From Pseudomonas putida W15Oct28 (lineage in GTDB: Bacteria > Pseudomonadota > Gammaproteobacteria > Pseudomonadales > Pseudomonadaceae): 64,000 bases of DNA. Numbering within the stretch: the first letter of the stretch is position 1; every line of letters begins with the position of its first letter. This document shows, one piece after another, positions 17,672-26,096 of the stretch. A program made the position numbers and the translations under genes. The stretch lies in NCBI RefSeq assembly GCF_000708715.2, contig NZ_JENB01000014.1, positions 1-64,000 on the forward strand, given 5' to 3'. Below the pieces are notes generated by a model. The model was given only the letters and a program-made list of their open reading frames with translations. It searched no databases and was not told where the DNA came from.

Positions 17672-19009
17672 ATGCCCCGACTCTCTGCCGACTGGCGCCA
17701 CCGCCCCACCCACCACAAGGTCTGGGCGCTGGCCGCGCCGATGATCCTGTCCAACATCTCCGTGCCGCTGGTGGCGCTGGTCGACAGCACGGTCATCGGC
17801 CACCTCCCCCACGCCCACCAGCTGGGCGCCGTAGCCGTGGGCGCCACGTTGTTCACCTTCATGGTCGGCCTGATGGGCTTTCTGCGCATGGGTTCCACCG
17901 GCTTCGCCGCCCAGGCCGCCGGCCGTGGCGACGGCGCGGCGTTGCGCCAGGTGCTGGTGCAAGGGCTGCTGCTGGCGATCGGCTTTGCCGTGCTGATCGG
18001 CCTGCTGGCCCTGCCCTTCAGCCAGCTTGCACTGCATGCGATGCAACCCAGCGCAGCCTTGCAGCAATCCACCGAAGACTTCTTCCACACCCGCCTGCTG
18101 GGCCTGCCCGCAGCACTGGCCAGCTATGCGCTGGTTGGCTGGTTTCTGGGCACCCAGAACGCCCGGGCACCGTTGGCCATCCTGCTGACGACCAACCTGC
18201 TGAACATCGTCCTGAACCTGTGGTTCGTCCTGGGGCTGGATTGGGGGGTACTGGGTTCGGCGCGGGCATCGGTGATCGCCGAGTGGAGTGCCGCCCTGCT
18301 GGGCTTGGCCCTGACCCGCCCGGCCCTGCGGGCTTACCCGGGGCATGTCGTATGGACGGCGCTGAAACGCTGGCAGGGCTGGCGACCGCTGTTGGCGGTC
18401 AACCGCGATATTTTTCTGCGCAGCCTGGCGCTGCAACTGGTGTTCCTGTTGATTGTCGTGCAAGGCGCACGCCTGGGCGAGTCCACCGTGGCGGCCAACG
18501 CCCTGCTGCTCAACGGCCTGCTGCTGACCGCCTACGCCCTCGACGGGCTGGCGCATGCGGTGGAGGCGCTGTGCGGCCACGCCATTGGCGCCCGTGATCG
18601 CGACACGCTGCGCCGCTCACTGGTGGTGGCCTGTGGCTGGTCGCTGATCACCAGCCTGGGGTTTGCCGGGTTGTTCCTGCTGGGTGGGCACTTGTTCATC
18701 GACTTGCAGACCGACATCGACAGTGTGCGGGCGGCGGCCTATCCGTATTTGCCCTACCTGGCGGTGCTGCCGTTGATTGCGGTGTGGAGTTACTTGCTGG
18801 ATGGGTTGTTCATCGGTGCGACGCGGGCGCGGGAGATGCGCAATGCGATGTTGGTGTCGGTGCTGATTGCACTGCCGGTGGCCATTGCCATGAGCGGGTT
18901 CGGCAACCACGGGTTGTGGTTGGCGTTTCTCGGGTTCATGGGGTTGCGCGCGGTGACGTTGGGGTGGGTGGGGTGGCGGTTGCAGGAAAAAGGGCTTTGG
19001 ATTCAGTGA
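17672..19009 (+). CDS. MATE family efflux transporter (DinF/NorM-like)
   Basis: Polytopic inner-membrane protein of 445 residues with about twelve hydrophobic helices in two halves and the MATE opening WALAAPMILSNISVPLVALVDSTVIGH. Such carriers export cationic drugs or metabolites in exchange for Na+ or H+. It belongs to the DinF-like branch rather than the classical NorM branch, judging by its N-terminal Asp in LVDSTVIG. An in-frame ATG at 17666 is an alternative; GGA eight bases upstream favours 17672. The same frame stays open across the reverse strand of the preceding gene, but that extension is not coding. Confidence 0.87.
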   Translation: MPRLSADWRHRPTHHKVWALAAPMILSNISVPLVALVDSTVIGHLPHAHQLGAVAVGATLFTFMVGLMGFLRMGSTGFAAQAAGRGDGAALRQVLVQGLLLAIGFAVLIGLLALPFSQLALHAMQPSAALQQSTEDFFHTRLLGLPAALASYALVGWFLGTQNARAPLAILLTTNLLNIVLNLWFVLGLDWGVLGSARASVIAEWSAALLGLALTRPALRAYPGHVVWTALKRWQGWRPLLAVNRDIFLRSLALQLVFLLIVVQGARLGESTVAANALLLNGLLLTAYALDGLAHAVEALCGHAIGARDRDTLRRSLVVACGWSLITSLGFAGLFLLGGHLFIDLQTDIDSVRAAAYPYLPYLAVLPLIAVWSYLLDGLFIGATRAREMRNAMLVSVLIALPVAIAMSGFGNHGLWLAFLGFMGLRAVTLGWVGWRLQEKGLWIQ

Positions 19010-19010
19010 C

Positions 19011-19132
19011 GCCGGGGGCCGCTTTGCGGCCCATCGCGACGCAAGGCCGCTCCTACAGGGATCGCGTAACGGCGGGGTATCGCGACCCCCTGTAGGAGCG
19101 GCCTTGTGTCGCGAAATGAGGGCGAAGCCCTC
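19011..19132. repeat. REP pair (BIME), family B, downstream side of RAYT
   Basis: Inverted copies cgacgcaaggccgctcctac and gtaggagcggccttgtgtcg. It abuts the 3' end of the RAYT gene and has a near mirror image on the other side of that gene at 19684-19825. Confidence 0.92.
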
Positions 19133-19142
19133 ACCAGCTGAC

Positions 19143-19598
19143 TCACAGCCATACACAATCCCAATGTGAATACTCACCCACGCGCCGAACTAGGCCAGCC
19201 CGAATCGGGTTGGCGATGATGTAGCGGGCAGCAGCCTTTACATCTTCTTCCTTGCGCAATGCCCGGTCATAAAAGCCAGGTTGCCAGATGTGCTGGCGAT
19301 CAATGCCTTTGCGGTAGAGCGCGCAGCTGCTTCGCGACTTGAAGCCGCACATGAGTTTGCCCAAGCTGGTCGGCCCCAGTTCGATCAGCCAATGCAGATG
19401 ATCCGGCATCAAGACCCAAGCCAGAGAACGGCAGCCCCCTTCATGCTCACTCAGGCGCAACTGCTGGATTACCGTTCGCGCAAACAAGAGATTCCTGAAC
19501 AACGGAAGGCGATCGCGCGTGATGGTGGTTAGCAGATAGAGCCTGCCAGGCTCCGAGAAGCGCCCTTGGCGCAAGCGGTGATTGCCGTGACGATCCAT
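19143..19598 (-). CDS. REP-associated tyrosine transposase (RAYT, Y1/HUH family)
   Basis: HUH single-strand endonuclease of 151 residues of the TnpA-REP family thought to mobilise REP elements. The HUH pair is H67-L-H69 in MPDHLHW; the nucleophilic tyrosine is most likely Y126 in ARYIIANP, preceded by the typical WQPGFYDRALR segment. The ATG at 19598 has an excellent AAGGAAG site; an upstream in-frame ATG does not. It is flanked on both sides by inverted REP pairs whose family B sequence is the same type as most BIMEs in this window, giving a complete REPtron. It is intact, so it may still act on the other copies. Confidence 0.93.
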   Translation of the reverse strand: MDRHGNHRLRQGRFSEPGRLYLLTTITRDRLPLFRNLLFARTVIQQLRLSEHEGGCRSLAWVLMPDHLHWLIELGPTSLGKLMCGFKSRSSCALYRKGIDRQHIWQPGFYDRALRKEEDVKAAARYIIANPIRAGLVRRVGEYSHWDCVWL

Positions 19599-19683
19599 GT
19601 CGACTTCCTTTGAACATTGCGTTCGAAGGATAGGTGTGGCGATGAAGGCCACCGTAGGCGGATCATTACGGGGTATGACGCGG

Positions 19684-19825
19684 TGAGGGCTGCGCCCTCA
19701 GATCGCGACACAAGGCCGCTCCTACAAGAGGTCGCGACCTCATGTGATGTCGCGATTTCCCGCGAAATCGTATCGCGGTCCCTGTAGGAGCGGCCTTGTG
19801 TCGCGATGGGCCGCAAAGCGGCCCT
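19684..19825. repeat. REP pair (BIME), family B, upstream side of RAYT
   Basis: Inverted copies cgacacaaggccgctcctac and gtaggagcggccttgtgtcg, with the inner hairpin gagggctgcgccctc matching the gagggcgaagccctc hairpin of the REP on the other side of the RAYT gene. Confidence 0.92.
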
Positions 19826-19830
19826 GGCGA

Positions 19831-21744
19831 TTACGACGACAGGTACGACGACCGGGTCAGCCCAAGGCGCAAGGCATCCAGGAACTGGGTACGCTCACGC
19901 GCGGTGATCTTGGCGCTGGCCACCTTGTCGCGGTAGTGGGTCATCAACTCCTCCGGCGACAGGTGCACGTAGCGCAGCATGTCTTCGATGGTGTCGTGGG
20001 TCTCGATACCGGCGTGGTACACGCTGCCGTCGGCGTTCTGGTAGATGTTCACCGAGTCGGTGTCACCGAACAGGTTGTGCATGTCACCCAGGATTTCCTG
20101 GTAGGCACCGACCAGGAACACGCCCAGCAGGTAGTCTTCCCCGTCCTTCAGCCCATGCACCGGCATGCTGGTCTCGATGCTCTGCTCGTCGACGTACTGG
20201 TTGATCTTGCCGTCGGAGTCGCAGGTCAAGTCTTGCAGGACGGCGCGGCGCAGCGGCTCTTCGTCCAGGCGGTGCAGCGGGATGATCGGCAGCACCTGGC
20301 CAATGGCCCAGGTATCCGGCAGGCTCTGGAACACCGAGAAGTTGCAGATGTACTTGTCGGCCAGCTTGTCGTTCAGCTCGTCGAGCACCTGGCGGTGCGA
20401 GCGCTGGCGGGCTTTCAGCGAGTTGTGCAGGCGGCGGCACACGGCAAAGTAGCACTGCTCGGCCAAGGCCTTTTCGCTCAGGCTGATCTTGCCGTCGGCA
20501 TACTGCGCGGCCACATCACCCATGTAGTGGGTGGCGCGCCAGTAGGTCTCGGTCACCATCTCGATGTCGGTCGGGCCGAGCAGGTCGGCCAGCCACTGCA
20601 CGGTCTCGGGCAGGGCTTCCTTGTTCTCGATGGTCGGCACGTCGTCGTTGTGCTTCTCGACGTCGGTGACCTGGATCACCAGCATGGCGTGGTGCGCGGT
20701 CAGCGAGCGGCCACTCTCGGAGAAGATGTGCGGGTGCGGCAGGCCCTGCGCGTCGCAGAACTCCTTGAGCATGCCCACCACCACGCCGGCGTAGTCGTCC
20801 ATGTCGTAGTTGATCGAGCTGGCATTGCGCGAGTGGGTGCCGTCGTAGTCGACGCCCAGGCCACCGCCAACGTCGATGTGGTCGACCGGCAGGCCCAGCG
20901 CACGCAGTTCGCCGTAGTAACGGATGGCTTCCTTGAAGCCGTGCTGGTAGTCCGCCAGGTTGGCGATCTGCGAGCCCATGTGGAAGTGCAGCAGGCGGAT
21001 GCCCTGGTCCAGGCCAGCATCGCGGAAGCGCTGCACCACCGAGATCAGCTGGGCAGCAGACAACCCGAACTTGGACTTCTCGCCACCGGTATCGGCCCAT
21101 TTGCTGGAAGCCAGCGACGACAGGCGCACGCGCAGGCCGACCTGCGGTTTCACCTTGAGCTCGGCAGCCTCGTCGATCACCAGGGCCACTTCCGACTCTT
21201 TCTCGATGACGATGAACACGTTGTGGCCAAGCTTCTGGCCCATCAGCGCCAGGCGGATGAACTCACGGTCCTTGTAGCCGTTGCAGACGATGGTACCGCC
21301 CTTCGGCGCCAGCGCCAGCACTGCCAGCAGCTCGGGCTTGGAACCGGCTTCCAGGCCGATGGAAACGTTTTGCGTGGCGATGATGTTTTCCACCACCGCT
21401 TCCTGCTGGTTGACCTTGATCGGGTACAGCGCGGTGTACTGGCTCTGGTACTCCAGGCGCGCGATGTTGGCATCGAACGCGCCGGTCAGCTGGCGTACGC
21501 GGTCCTGCAGAATGTCGGGGAAGCGCACCAGCAAGGGCAGCGACAGCCCGCTCTGGCGTAGTTCGTCAACCTGTTCGTACAGGTCGATCGGCGCGCTGTC
21601 GGGGCCGTTGGGGCGCACTTCGACGCGCCCGGCTTCATTGATGGCGAAATAACCAGCGCCCCAATGGCGGATGCCATAAACACTGCGGCTATCGGCCACG
21701 GTCCATTGGCTACCATCGTCTTTGCGTGTGCGTCGTACGGACAT
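19831..21744 (-). CDS. speA: Biosynthetic arginine decarboxylase
   Basis: PLP-dependent arginine decarboxylase of 637 residues, the expected size for the SpeA (alanine-racemase fold) type. It converts arginine to agmatine for putrescine and polyamine synthesis. The PLP lysine lies in YPIKVNQQ near residue 108, HFHMGSQI and the [10 protein letters not shown] phosphate-binding segment follow, and the C-terminal CDSDGKI holds the substrate-site Cys-Asp. The start is the first ATG, followed by the usual N-terminal strand segment. It reads in the same direction as the YciH gene 151 bases upstream. Confidence 0.96.
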   Translation of the reverse strand: MSVRRTRKDDGSQWTVADSRSVYGIRHWGAGYFAINEAGRVEVRPNGPDSAPIDLYEQVDELRQSGLSLPLLVRFPDILQDRVRQLTGAFDANIARLEYQSQYTALYPIKVNQQEAVVENIIATQNVSIGLEAGSKPELLAVLALAPKGGTIVCNGYKDREFIRLALMGQKLGHNVFIVIEKESEVALVIDEAAELKVKPQVGLRVRLSSLASSKWADTGGEKSKFGLSAAQLISVVQRFRDAGLDQGIRLLHFHMGSQIANLADYQHGFKEAIRYYGELRALGLPVDHIDVGGGLGVDYDGTHSRNASSINYDMDDYAGVVVGMLKEFCDAQGLPHPHIFSESGRSLTAHHAMLVIQVTDVEKHNDDVPTIENKEALPETVQWLADLLGPTDIEMVTETYWRATHYMGDVAAQYADGKISLSEKALAEQCYFAVCRRLHNSLKARQRSHRQVLDELNDKLADKYICNFSVFQSLPDTWAIGQVLPIIPLHRLDEEPLRRAVLQDLTCDSDGKINQYVDEQSIETSMPVHGLKDGEDYLLGVFLVGAYQEILGDMHNLFGDTDSVNIYQNADGSVYHAGIETHDTIEDMLRYVHLSPEELMTHYRDKVASAKITARERTQFLDALRLGLTRSSYLSS

Positions 21745-21895
21745 TCAAGTCCCCTATAGATAAGTCGAAGACACTGCCCCGCAGGCAGCGGAGCGAGTGT
21801 AAAAGCTGAAAATGACGATTCATCCGTGCTCAGGCATAGACCCTGACCACAGGAACGAGTTTAGAAAGCGCTGGGCAAAAAATCGCGCGATGGCC

Positions 21896-22267
21896 TCAGC
21901 CGCCGGACTTTTTCGCCTTGAAACCCTGTTTGGTCAGCTCGCCGATCAACAGCTCGACATGGTCGCCCTGGATCTCGATAACCCCGTCCTTCAGGGCGCC
22001 GCCGGTACCGCAGCGGCGCTTGAGCGTGGTCGCCAGCTCTTTGAGCTGGTCGGGCGGCAGCGGCACACCGGTGACGGTCGTCACGGTCTTGCCGCCACGG
22101 CCTTTACTCTCGCGGCGCACACGGGCAATGCCGTCGCCTTCGGGGATGGTTTGCTGCTTGCAGATGCAGGCATCCACCGGCTGGCTACAGTCGGGGCAGT
22201 GCCGACCGGCGTCGGTGGAGAACACGAGACCGCCAAGGGCGGAAAAGGAAGAAGCTTTCTTGGACAC
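21896..22267 (-). CDS. yciH: YciH/SUI1 family translation factor
   Basis: A 123-residue protein with a Cys pair motif (CPDCSQPVDACIC, residues 25-37) and a SUI1/eIF1 domain from about residue 50 (KGRGGKTVTTVTGVPL, then GTGGALKDGVIEIQGDH). E. coli YciH is a stress-related inhibitor or fidelity factor at 30S initiation. Here the GTG at 22267 is the start, because AGAGGA lies before it and the extra upstream residues are not family-like. Confidence 0.9.
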   Translation of the reverse strand: MSKKASSFSALGGLVFSTDAGRHCPDCSQPVDACICKQQTIPEGDGIARVRRESKGRGGKTVTTVTGVPLPPDQLKELATTLKRRCGTGGALKDGVIEIQGDHVELLIGELTKQGFKAKKSGG

Positions 22268-22470
22268 TTTTGTTCCTCTGTGCTGAGGACAAAAACTGGT
22301 CGTGCCTTGGGGTAGAGGCCGACCGCGAAGCCCCACTCTGGCAGGGGCGGCGCTACTGCCGCAAGATCCTGCGAACAGCCCGAAAAGGGCGCGCAGTGTA
22401 ACGATAAATCCGGCTGTTGCTAAGTACAGGATTGCGGCATTTTACGAATGTTTTGCGACTATTCGCGTAC

Positions 22471-22592
22471 TGGGGCTGCTTTGCAGCCCGATCGCGACAC
22501 AAGGCCGCTCCTACAGGAGACCGCGCAAGGCCGGGGGACGCGACCTCTTGTAGGAGCGGCCTTGTGTCGCGATCGGGCCGCAAAGCGGCCCC
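22471..22592. repeat. REP pair (BIME), family B
   Basis: Inverted copies cgacacaaggccgctcctac and gtaggagcggccttgtgtcg with outer hairpins ggggctgctttgcagccc and gggccgcaaagcggcccc, just after the Nudix gene's stop. Confidence 0.9.
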
Positions 22593-22596
22593 TGCT

Positions 22597-23133
22597 TTAT
22601 TTCAAGCTAAGCTTGTAGCGCTGCAACGCCGCCAAAGAGTCTGGGCAATACGGCTTGATCAGGCTCTCTTGCTCAGCCTGCTCCAGGCCAATGAACCGCG
22701 CCTCGATCACCTCTTCCGGCTGCAAGCGCAACGGCGCATCCGACACCGCCGAATACACCGCACACCACAACCGGTTGTCGGGTTGGTCGAAGTAGAACCG
22801 TTCGTGAAAGCGTAACTCGGCCCCTTCGATCCCCAGCTCCTCGGCCAGCTCACGCGCAGCCGAGTCGGCATAACCCTCCCCGGCCGTCACCATGCCACCT
22901 GCGGCTACATCCCAGTAACCCGGGTACAGCGCCTTGCTCAGGGTCCGCCGGTGCACGCACAACTCACCGGCACTGTTGAACAGCAGGATGAACGTGCAAC
23001 GGCCGATCAGGCCACGCTCGCGCAACTCGGCGCGGGGCAATGCGCCCAGCACCTGGTCGGCTTCGTCTACCCAACTGACCAGTTCGCGGTCGGAAGCCGC
23101 CCGGTGGGCGGCCTCGTTTGGGCTGATGGCCAT
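22597..23133 (-). CDS. Nudix hydrolase, YfcD-like
   Basis: A 178-residue Nudix protein. The Nudix box lies around residues 85-107: GGMVTAGEGYADSAARELAEELG has the required G, E, RE, EE spacing. The N-terminal segment ELVSWVDEADQVLGALPRAELRERGL resembles YfcD and isopentenyl-diphosphate-isomerase-like Nudix proteins. The substrate, some nucleoside diphosphate-X compound, is unknown. It starts 2 bases after the stop of the DUF2333 gene, so they form an operon. The ATG at 23133 is used, with AGGG before it. Confidence 0.87.
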   Translation of the reverse strand: MAISPNEAAHRAASDRELVSWVDEADQVLGALPRAELRERGLIGRCTFILLFNSAGELCVHRRTLSKALYPGYWDVAAGGMVTAGEGYADSAARELAEELGIEGAELRFHERFYFDQPDNRLWCAVYSAVSDAPLRLQPEEVIEARFIGLEQAEQESLIKPYCPDSLAALQRYKLSLK

Positions 23134-23135
23134 TC

Positions 23136-24203
23136 TCAACCCTGCGACAGCAGCTGACGCAGGTCGATGACCGCGGCGTTGGCCCGGGAAATGTAGTTGG
23201 CCATGACCAGCGAGTGGTTGGCCCACATGCCGAAGCCACTGCCGTTAAGCACCATCGGGCTCCACAGCGGCTCTTGCGAGGCTTCCAGCTCACGGATGAT
23301 CTGGCGCACGCTGACCGTGGCGTTCTTCTTCGCCAGCACGTCGGCAAAGTCCACCTCGATGGCGCGCAGCAGGTGCGACAGCGCCCAGGCCTGGCCACGG
23401 GCTTCGTAGAACACGTTGTCGATCTGCAGCCATGGGGTTTCCACCAGTTCTTCATCCACCTGCGGCGCCTGGCCGGCAACCACCGACTCGGTCTTCAGCG
23501 TGGTGTTGAGCTTGACCCGGCCAACGCTGGCCGACAGGCGCTGCGACAGCGACCCCAGGCGGGTGGCTACGTCACCCAGCCAGTTGTTGAGGTTGTCGGC
23601 ACGGGTGTAGAAGATCGCGCCCTTGTCACCAGCCGCCAGACGCGTCTGGTAGCGGGCCAGCGACTTGATGCCCTCTTCGAACTCCGACTCGCTCGATGGC
23701 AGGATCCAGCTCTTGTTGTCGAAGTTGAAGCGCGGCTCGGCCTTGGCCAGGTCGGCGTCTTCGGTGGACTGCGACTGCGAGCGGGCGAAGTCCTTGCGCA
23801 AGGCGCGGGACAAATCGCGCACCTGGACCAGCACGCCGTATTCCCAGCTCGGCATGTTGTCCATCCACAGCCCTGGCGGGAAGCGGTCGTTGGAAATGTA
23901 GCCGCCCGGCTTGTTCAGCAAAGTGCCGGCCACGGTCTTGAGGGTTTCGATGGTGGTGTAGCCCACCACCATCTGCTGGCCGCCGCGCTCGGCCGCAGCC
24001 TGGGCGCTCTGCTGCACCGGGAACAGCTCCGGCTCCTGGCTCCAGTACCAGCCAAGGCCGATACACACCAGCAGGTACAACCCGATCAGGGTCCCCAGGG
24101 CACGGCTCCAAAGGCCGCCAAGGTAGCTACGGGCGGCAGCGCCGCGTCCATCGACACGCTCACGGGGCTCGGCTTTGGCCTCGCGGTTTTTCCAGTCCAG
24201 CAT
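23136..24203 (-). CDS. DUF2333 family membrane protein
   Basis: A 355-residue protein with one membrane helix near residues 36-54 (LGTLIGLYLLVCIGLGWYW) after a basic cytoplasmic N-terminus. A large periplasmic, mostly helical region follows. The sequence matches what I know of DUF2333 proteins, whose function is undefined. It lies upstream of, and nearly abuts, the Nudix gene. Nothing in the sequence shows catalysis. Confidence 0.8.
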   Translation of the reverse strand: MLDWKNREAKAEPRERVDGRGAAARSYLGGLWSRALGTLIGLYLLVCIGLGWYWSQEPELFPVQQSAQAAAERGGQQMVVGYTTIETLKTVAGTLLNKPGGYISNDRFPPGLWMDNMPSWEYGVLVQVRDLSRALRKDFARSQSQSTEDADLAKAEPRFNFDNKSWILPSSESEFEEGIKSLARYQTRLAAGDKGAIFYTRADNLNNWLGDVATRLGSLSQRLSASVGRVKLNTTLKTESVVAGQAPQVDEELVETPWLQIDNVFYEARGQAWALSHLLRAIEVDFADVLAKKNATVSVRQIIRELEASQEPLWSPMVLNGSGFGMWANHSLVMANYISRANAAVIDLRQLLSQG

Positions 24204-24450
24204 GGCTTTGTCCTTAATCAGTCACGACGGTTAGGGGCTTTGACCACAGGCCTGCGCCAGGGTGCCACGGCAAGCCCGCGTGGCAGCACTATAAAGCAGA
24301 CACCACCGTACGCATAAGCGACCAATCAGTCAGTAACTGAATATTCGTTCTGGCCGCTTTGTTGATGCAGGGCAGTCACGTATTTGCAAAGAGCTGCTAG
24401 CATAGAGCCATCATTGCCCCTGCACATCCCAACCTATAAGTAGCCAGGAC

Positions 24451-25806
24451 ATGAGCCAAGCAGTCGAGCCGAGCCCGCAGTGCCCCGCCCAACAGGTGAC
24501 GCGTAGCGGCCTGCGCAAGGACGACCCGCTCGACCCGCTGCTGCTGCCCCTGCGCAGGCCGGTGTACATCCTGCTGCAGGACCATGAGCGTGCCCAGCGC
24601 CTGGCCCAGCAACTGGAGTTCTTTGGCCTGGTGGTGCAAGCGCTGCCCAGCGCTGCGGCGTTTCTCGCCTCGATCAGCGAATACCCGCCTTCGGCCATCA
24701 TCATGGATGTCGACTTCACCGGTGCCGGCCAAGGCCTGCTGCTGGCCGCCCAGGTGCAGCAGGGGCTGACGCAAACTATTCCGCTGCTGTTCTTCAGCCA
24801 CCACGAAGCCGACACCCCGACCCGCCTTGCCGCCGTGCGCGCCGGTGGCCAGGACTTCCTCACCGGCAGCCTGGAGGCTTCCAGCCTGCTGGAAAAGGTC
24901 GAACTGCTGACCAACGCCAGCCCGCACGACCCGCTTCGGGTGCTGATCATCGACGACTCACGTACCCAGGCGCTGCACACCGAGCGCGTGCTGACCAGCG
25001 CCGGCATGGTCACCCGCAGCCTGACCGACCCGATCCGCACCATGGCCGAGCTTGCCGACTTCCAGCCCGACCTGATCATCCTCGACCTGTACATGCCTGC
25101 CTGCACCGGCCCGGAACTGGCCAAGGTGATCCGCCACAGCGACCGCTATGTGAGCGTGCCGATCATCTACCTGTCTGCCGAGGACGACCTGGACAAGCAG
25201 CTGGATGCCATGAGCGAAGGCGGCGATGACTTCTTGACCAAGCCGTTTCGCTCACGCCACCTGATCACCACCGTGCGCAACCGCGCCGCCCGCGCCCGGC
25301 ACCTGAAGGCGCGCATGGTGCGCGACAGCCTGACCGGGTTGTACAACCACACCCACATCCTGCAACTGCTGGAGGACTGCAGCTTCCGCGCCCGCCGCGA
25401 GCAGCAGCCGTTGAGCTTTGCCATGCTCGACATTGACCACTTCAAGAAAATCAACGACCGCCACGGCCACCCCATGGGCGACCGGGTGATCAAGAGCCTT
25501 GCGCTGTTCCTCAAGCAACGCTTGCGCAAGACCGACTTCATTGGCCGGTATGGGGGTGAAGAGTTCGCCATCGTCATGCCCAATACCGCGCTGGAGGCGG
25601 CGCACAAGGTGCTGGACGAGATTCGCCGGCGCTTTGCAGAGATTCTTTACCCGGCGCAGCCGCGGGATTTGCAGTGCACGTTCAGTGCCGGGGTGGTGCA
25701 GCTGGATGAGGTGCTGGATGCACTGACCATGGCCAGTGCGGCGGACGAGGCACTGTACCGGGCCAAGCATGCGGGGCGTAACTGCGTGGTGCGCGTAGAG
25801 CCCTGA
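24451..25806 (+). CDS. Diguanylate cyclase with two receiver domains
   Basis: Response regulator of 451 residues. First receiver (about 37-155) is degenerate: the acidic pair reads Q-D and the conserved Lys position reads LTGS, though D86 remains. Second receiver (about 163-280) is intact, with D168-D169, phospho-acceptor D212 (LIILDLYMP) and K264 (LTKPFR). The C-terminal GGDEF domain has an active GGEEF at 368-372 and an RxxD inhibitory site at 359-362, exactly five residues before. It should make cyclic di-GMP under phosphorelay control with product feedback. No partner kinase is adjacent; a chemoreceptor follows. Confidence 0.92.
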   Translation: MSQAVEPSPQCPAQQVTRSGLRKDDPLDPLLLPLRRPVYILLQDHERAQRLAQQLEFFGLVVQALPSAAAFLASISEYPPSAIIMDVDFTGAGQGLLLAAQVQQGLTQTIPLLFFSHHEADTPTRLAAVRAGGQDFLTGSLEASSLLEKVELLTNASPHDPLRVLIIDDSRTQALHTERVLTSAGMVTRSLTDPIRTMAELADFQPDLIILDLYMPACTGPELAKVIRHSDRYVSVPIIYLSAEDDLDKQLDAMSEGGDDFLTKPFRSRHLITTVRNRAARARHLKARMVRDSLTGLYNHTHILQLLEDCSFRARREQQPLSFAMLDIDHFKKINDRHGHPMGDRVIKSLALFLKQRLRKTDFIGRYGGEEFAIVMPNTALEAAHKVLDEIRRRFAEILYPAQPRDLQCTFSAGVVQLDEVLDALTMASAADEALYRAKHAGRNCVVRVEP

Positions 25807-25825
25807 GGCTTGCACTGGCTGGGCG

Positions 25826-25966
25826 GGCCTCTTCGCGGGCTCGCCCGCTCCCACAGGAATTTCACATACCTCCAGTCTGGAGGTAAACCTGTGGGAGCAC
25901 AGGAATTTCACATACCTCGAGTCTGAAGGTAAACCTGTGGGAGCGGGCAAGCCCGCGAAGAGGCCA
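25826..25966. repeat. REP pair (BIME), family A, with internal 46-bp tandem duplication
   Basis: Facing family A copies (cttcgcgggctcgcccgctc ... gcgggcaagcccgcgaagag). Inside, the 46-base unit at 25852-25897 is repeated at 25898-25943 with two base differences, so one truncated REP arm appears in the middle. Confidence 0.88.
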
Positions 25967-26096
25967 GTGCAGCTCACACCAATAGAGGCACTGTGCCACT
26001 TTTTTTCTGGCGCCAAGCCCCTGTCGTCATCACCCCGTCACAAAATCGCAATAACTTCAGGCGCCTACCTCTCCCCTGCGCAGGAAGTTCGCGGCT

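Noticed and set aside
14990..19009. A 1339-residue open frame on the + strand that runs through the reverse strand of the alpha-2-macroglobulin gene
   Set aside because: Only its end (from 17672) is the MATE gene. The rest is a shadow of the high-GC gene on the other strand, with no start signal or recognisable domains.
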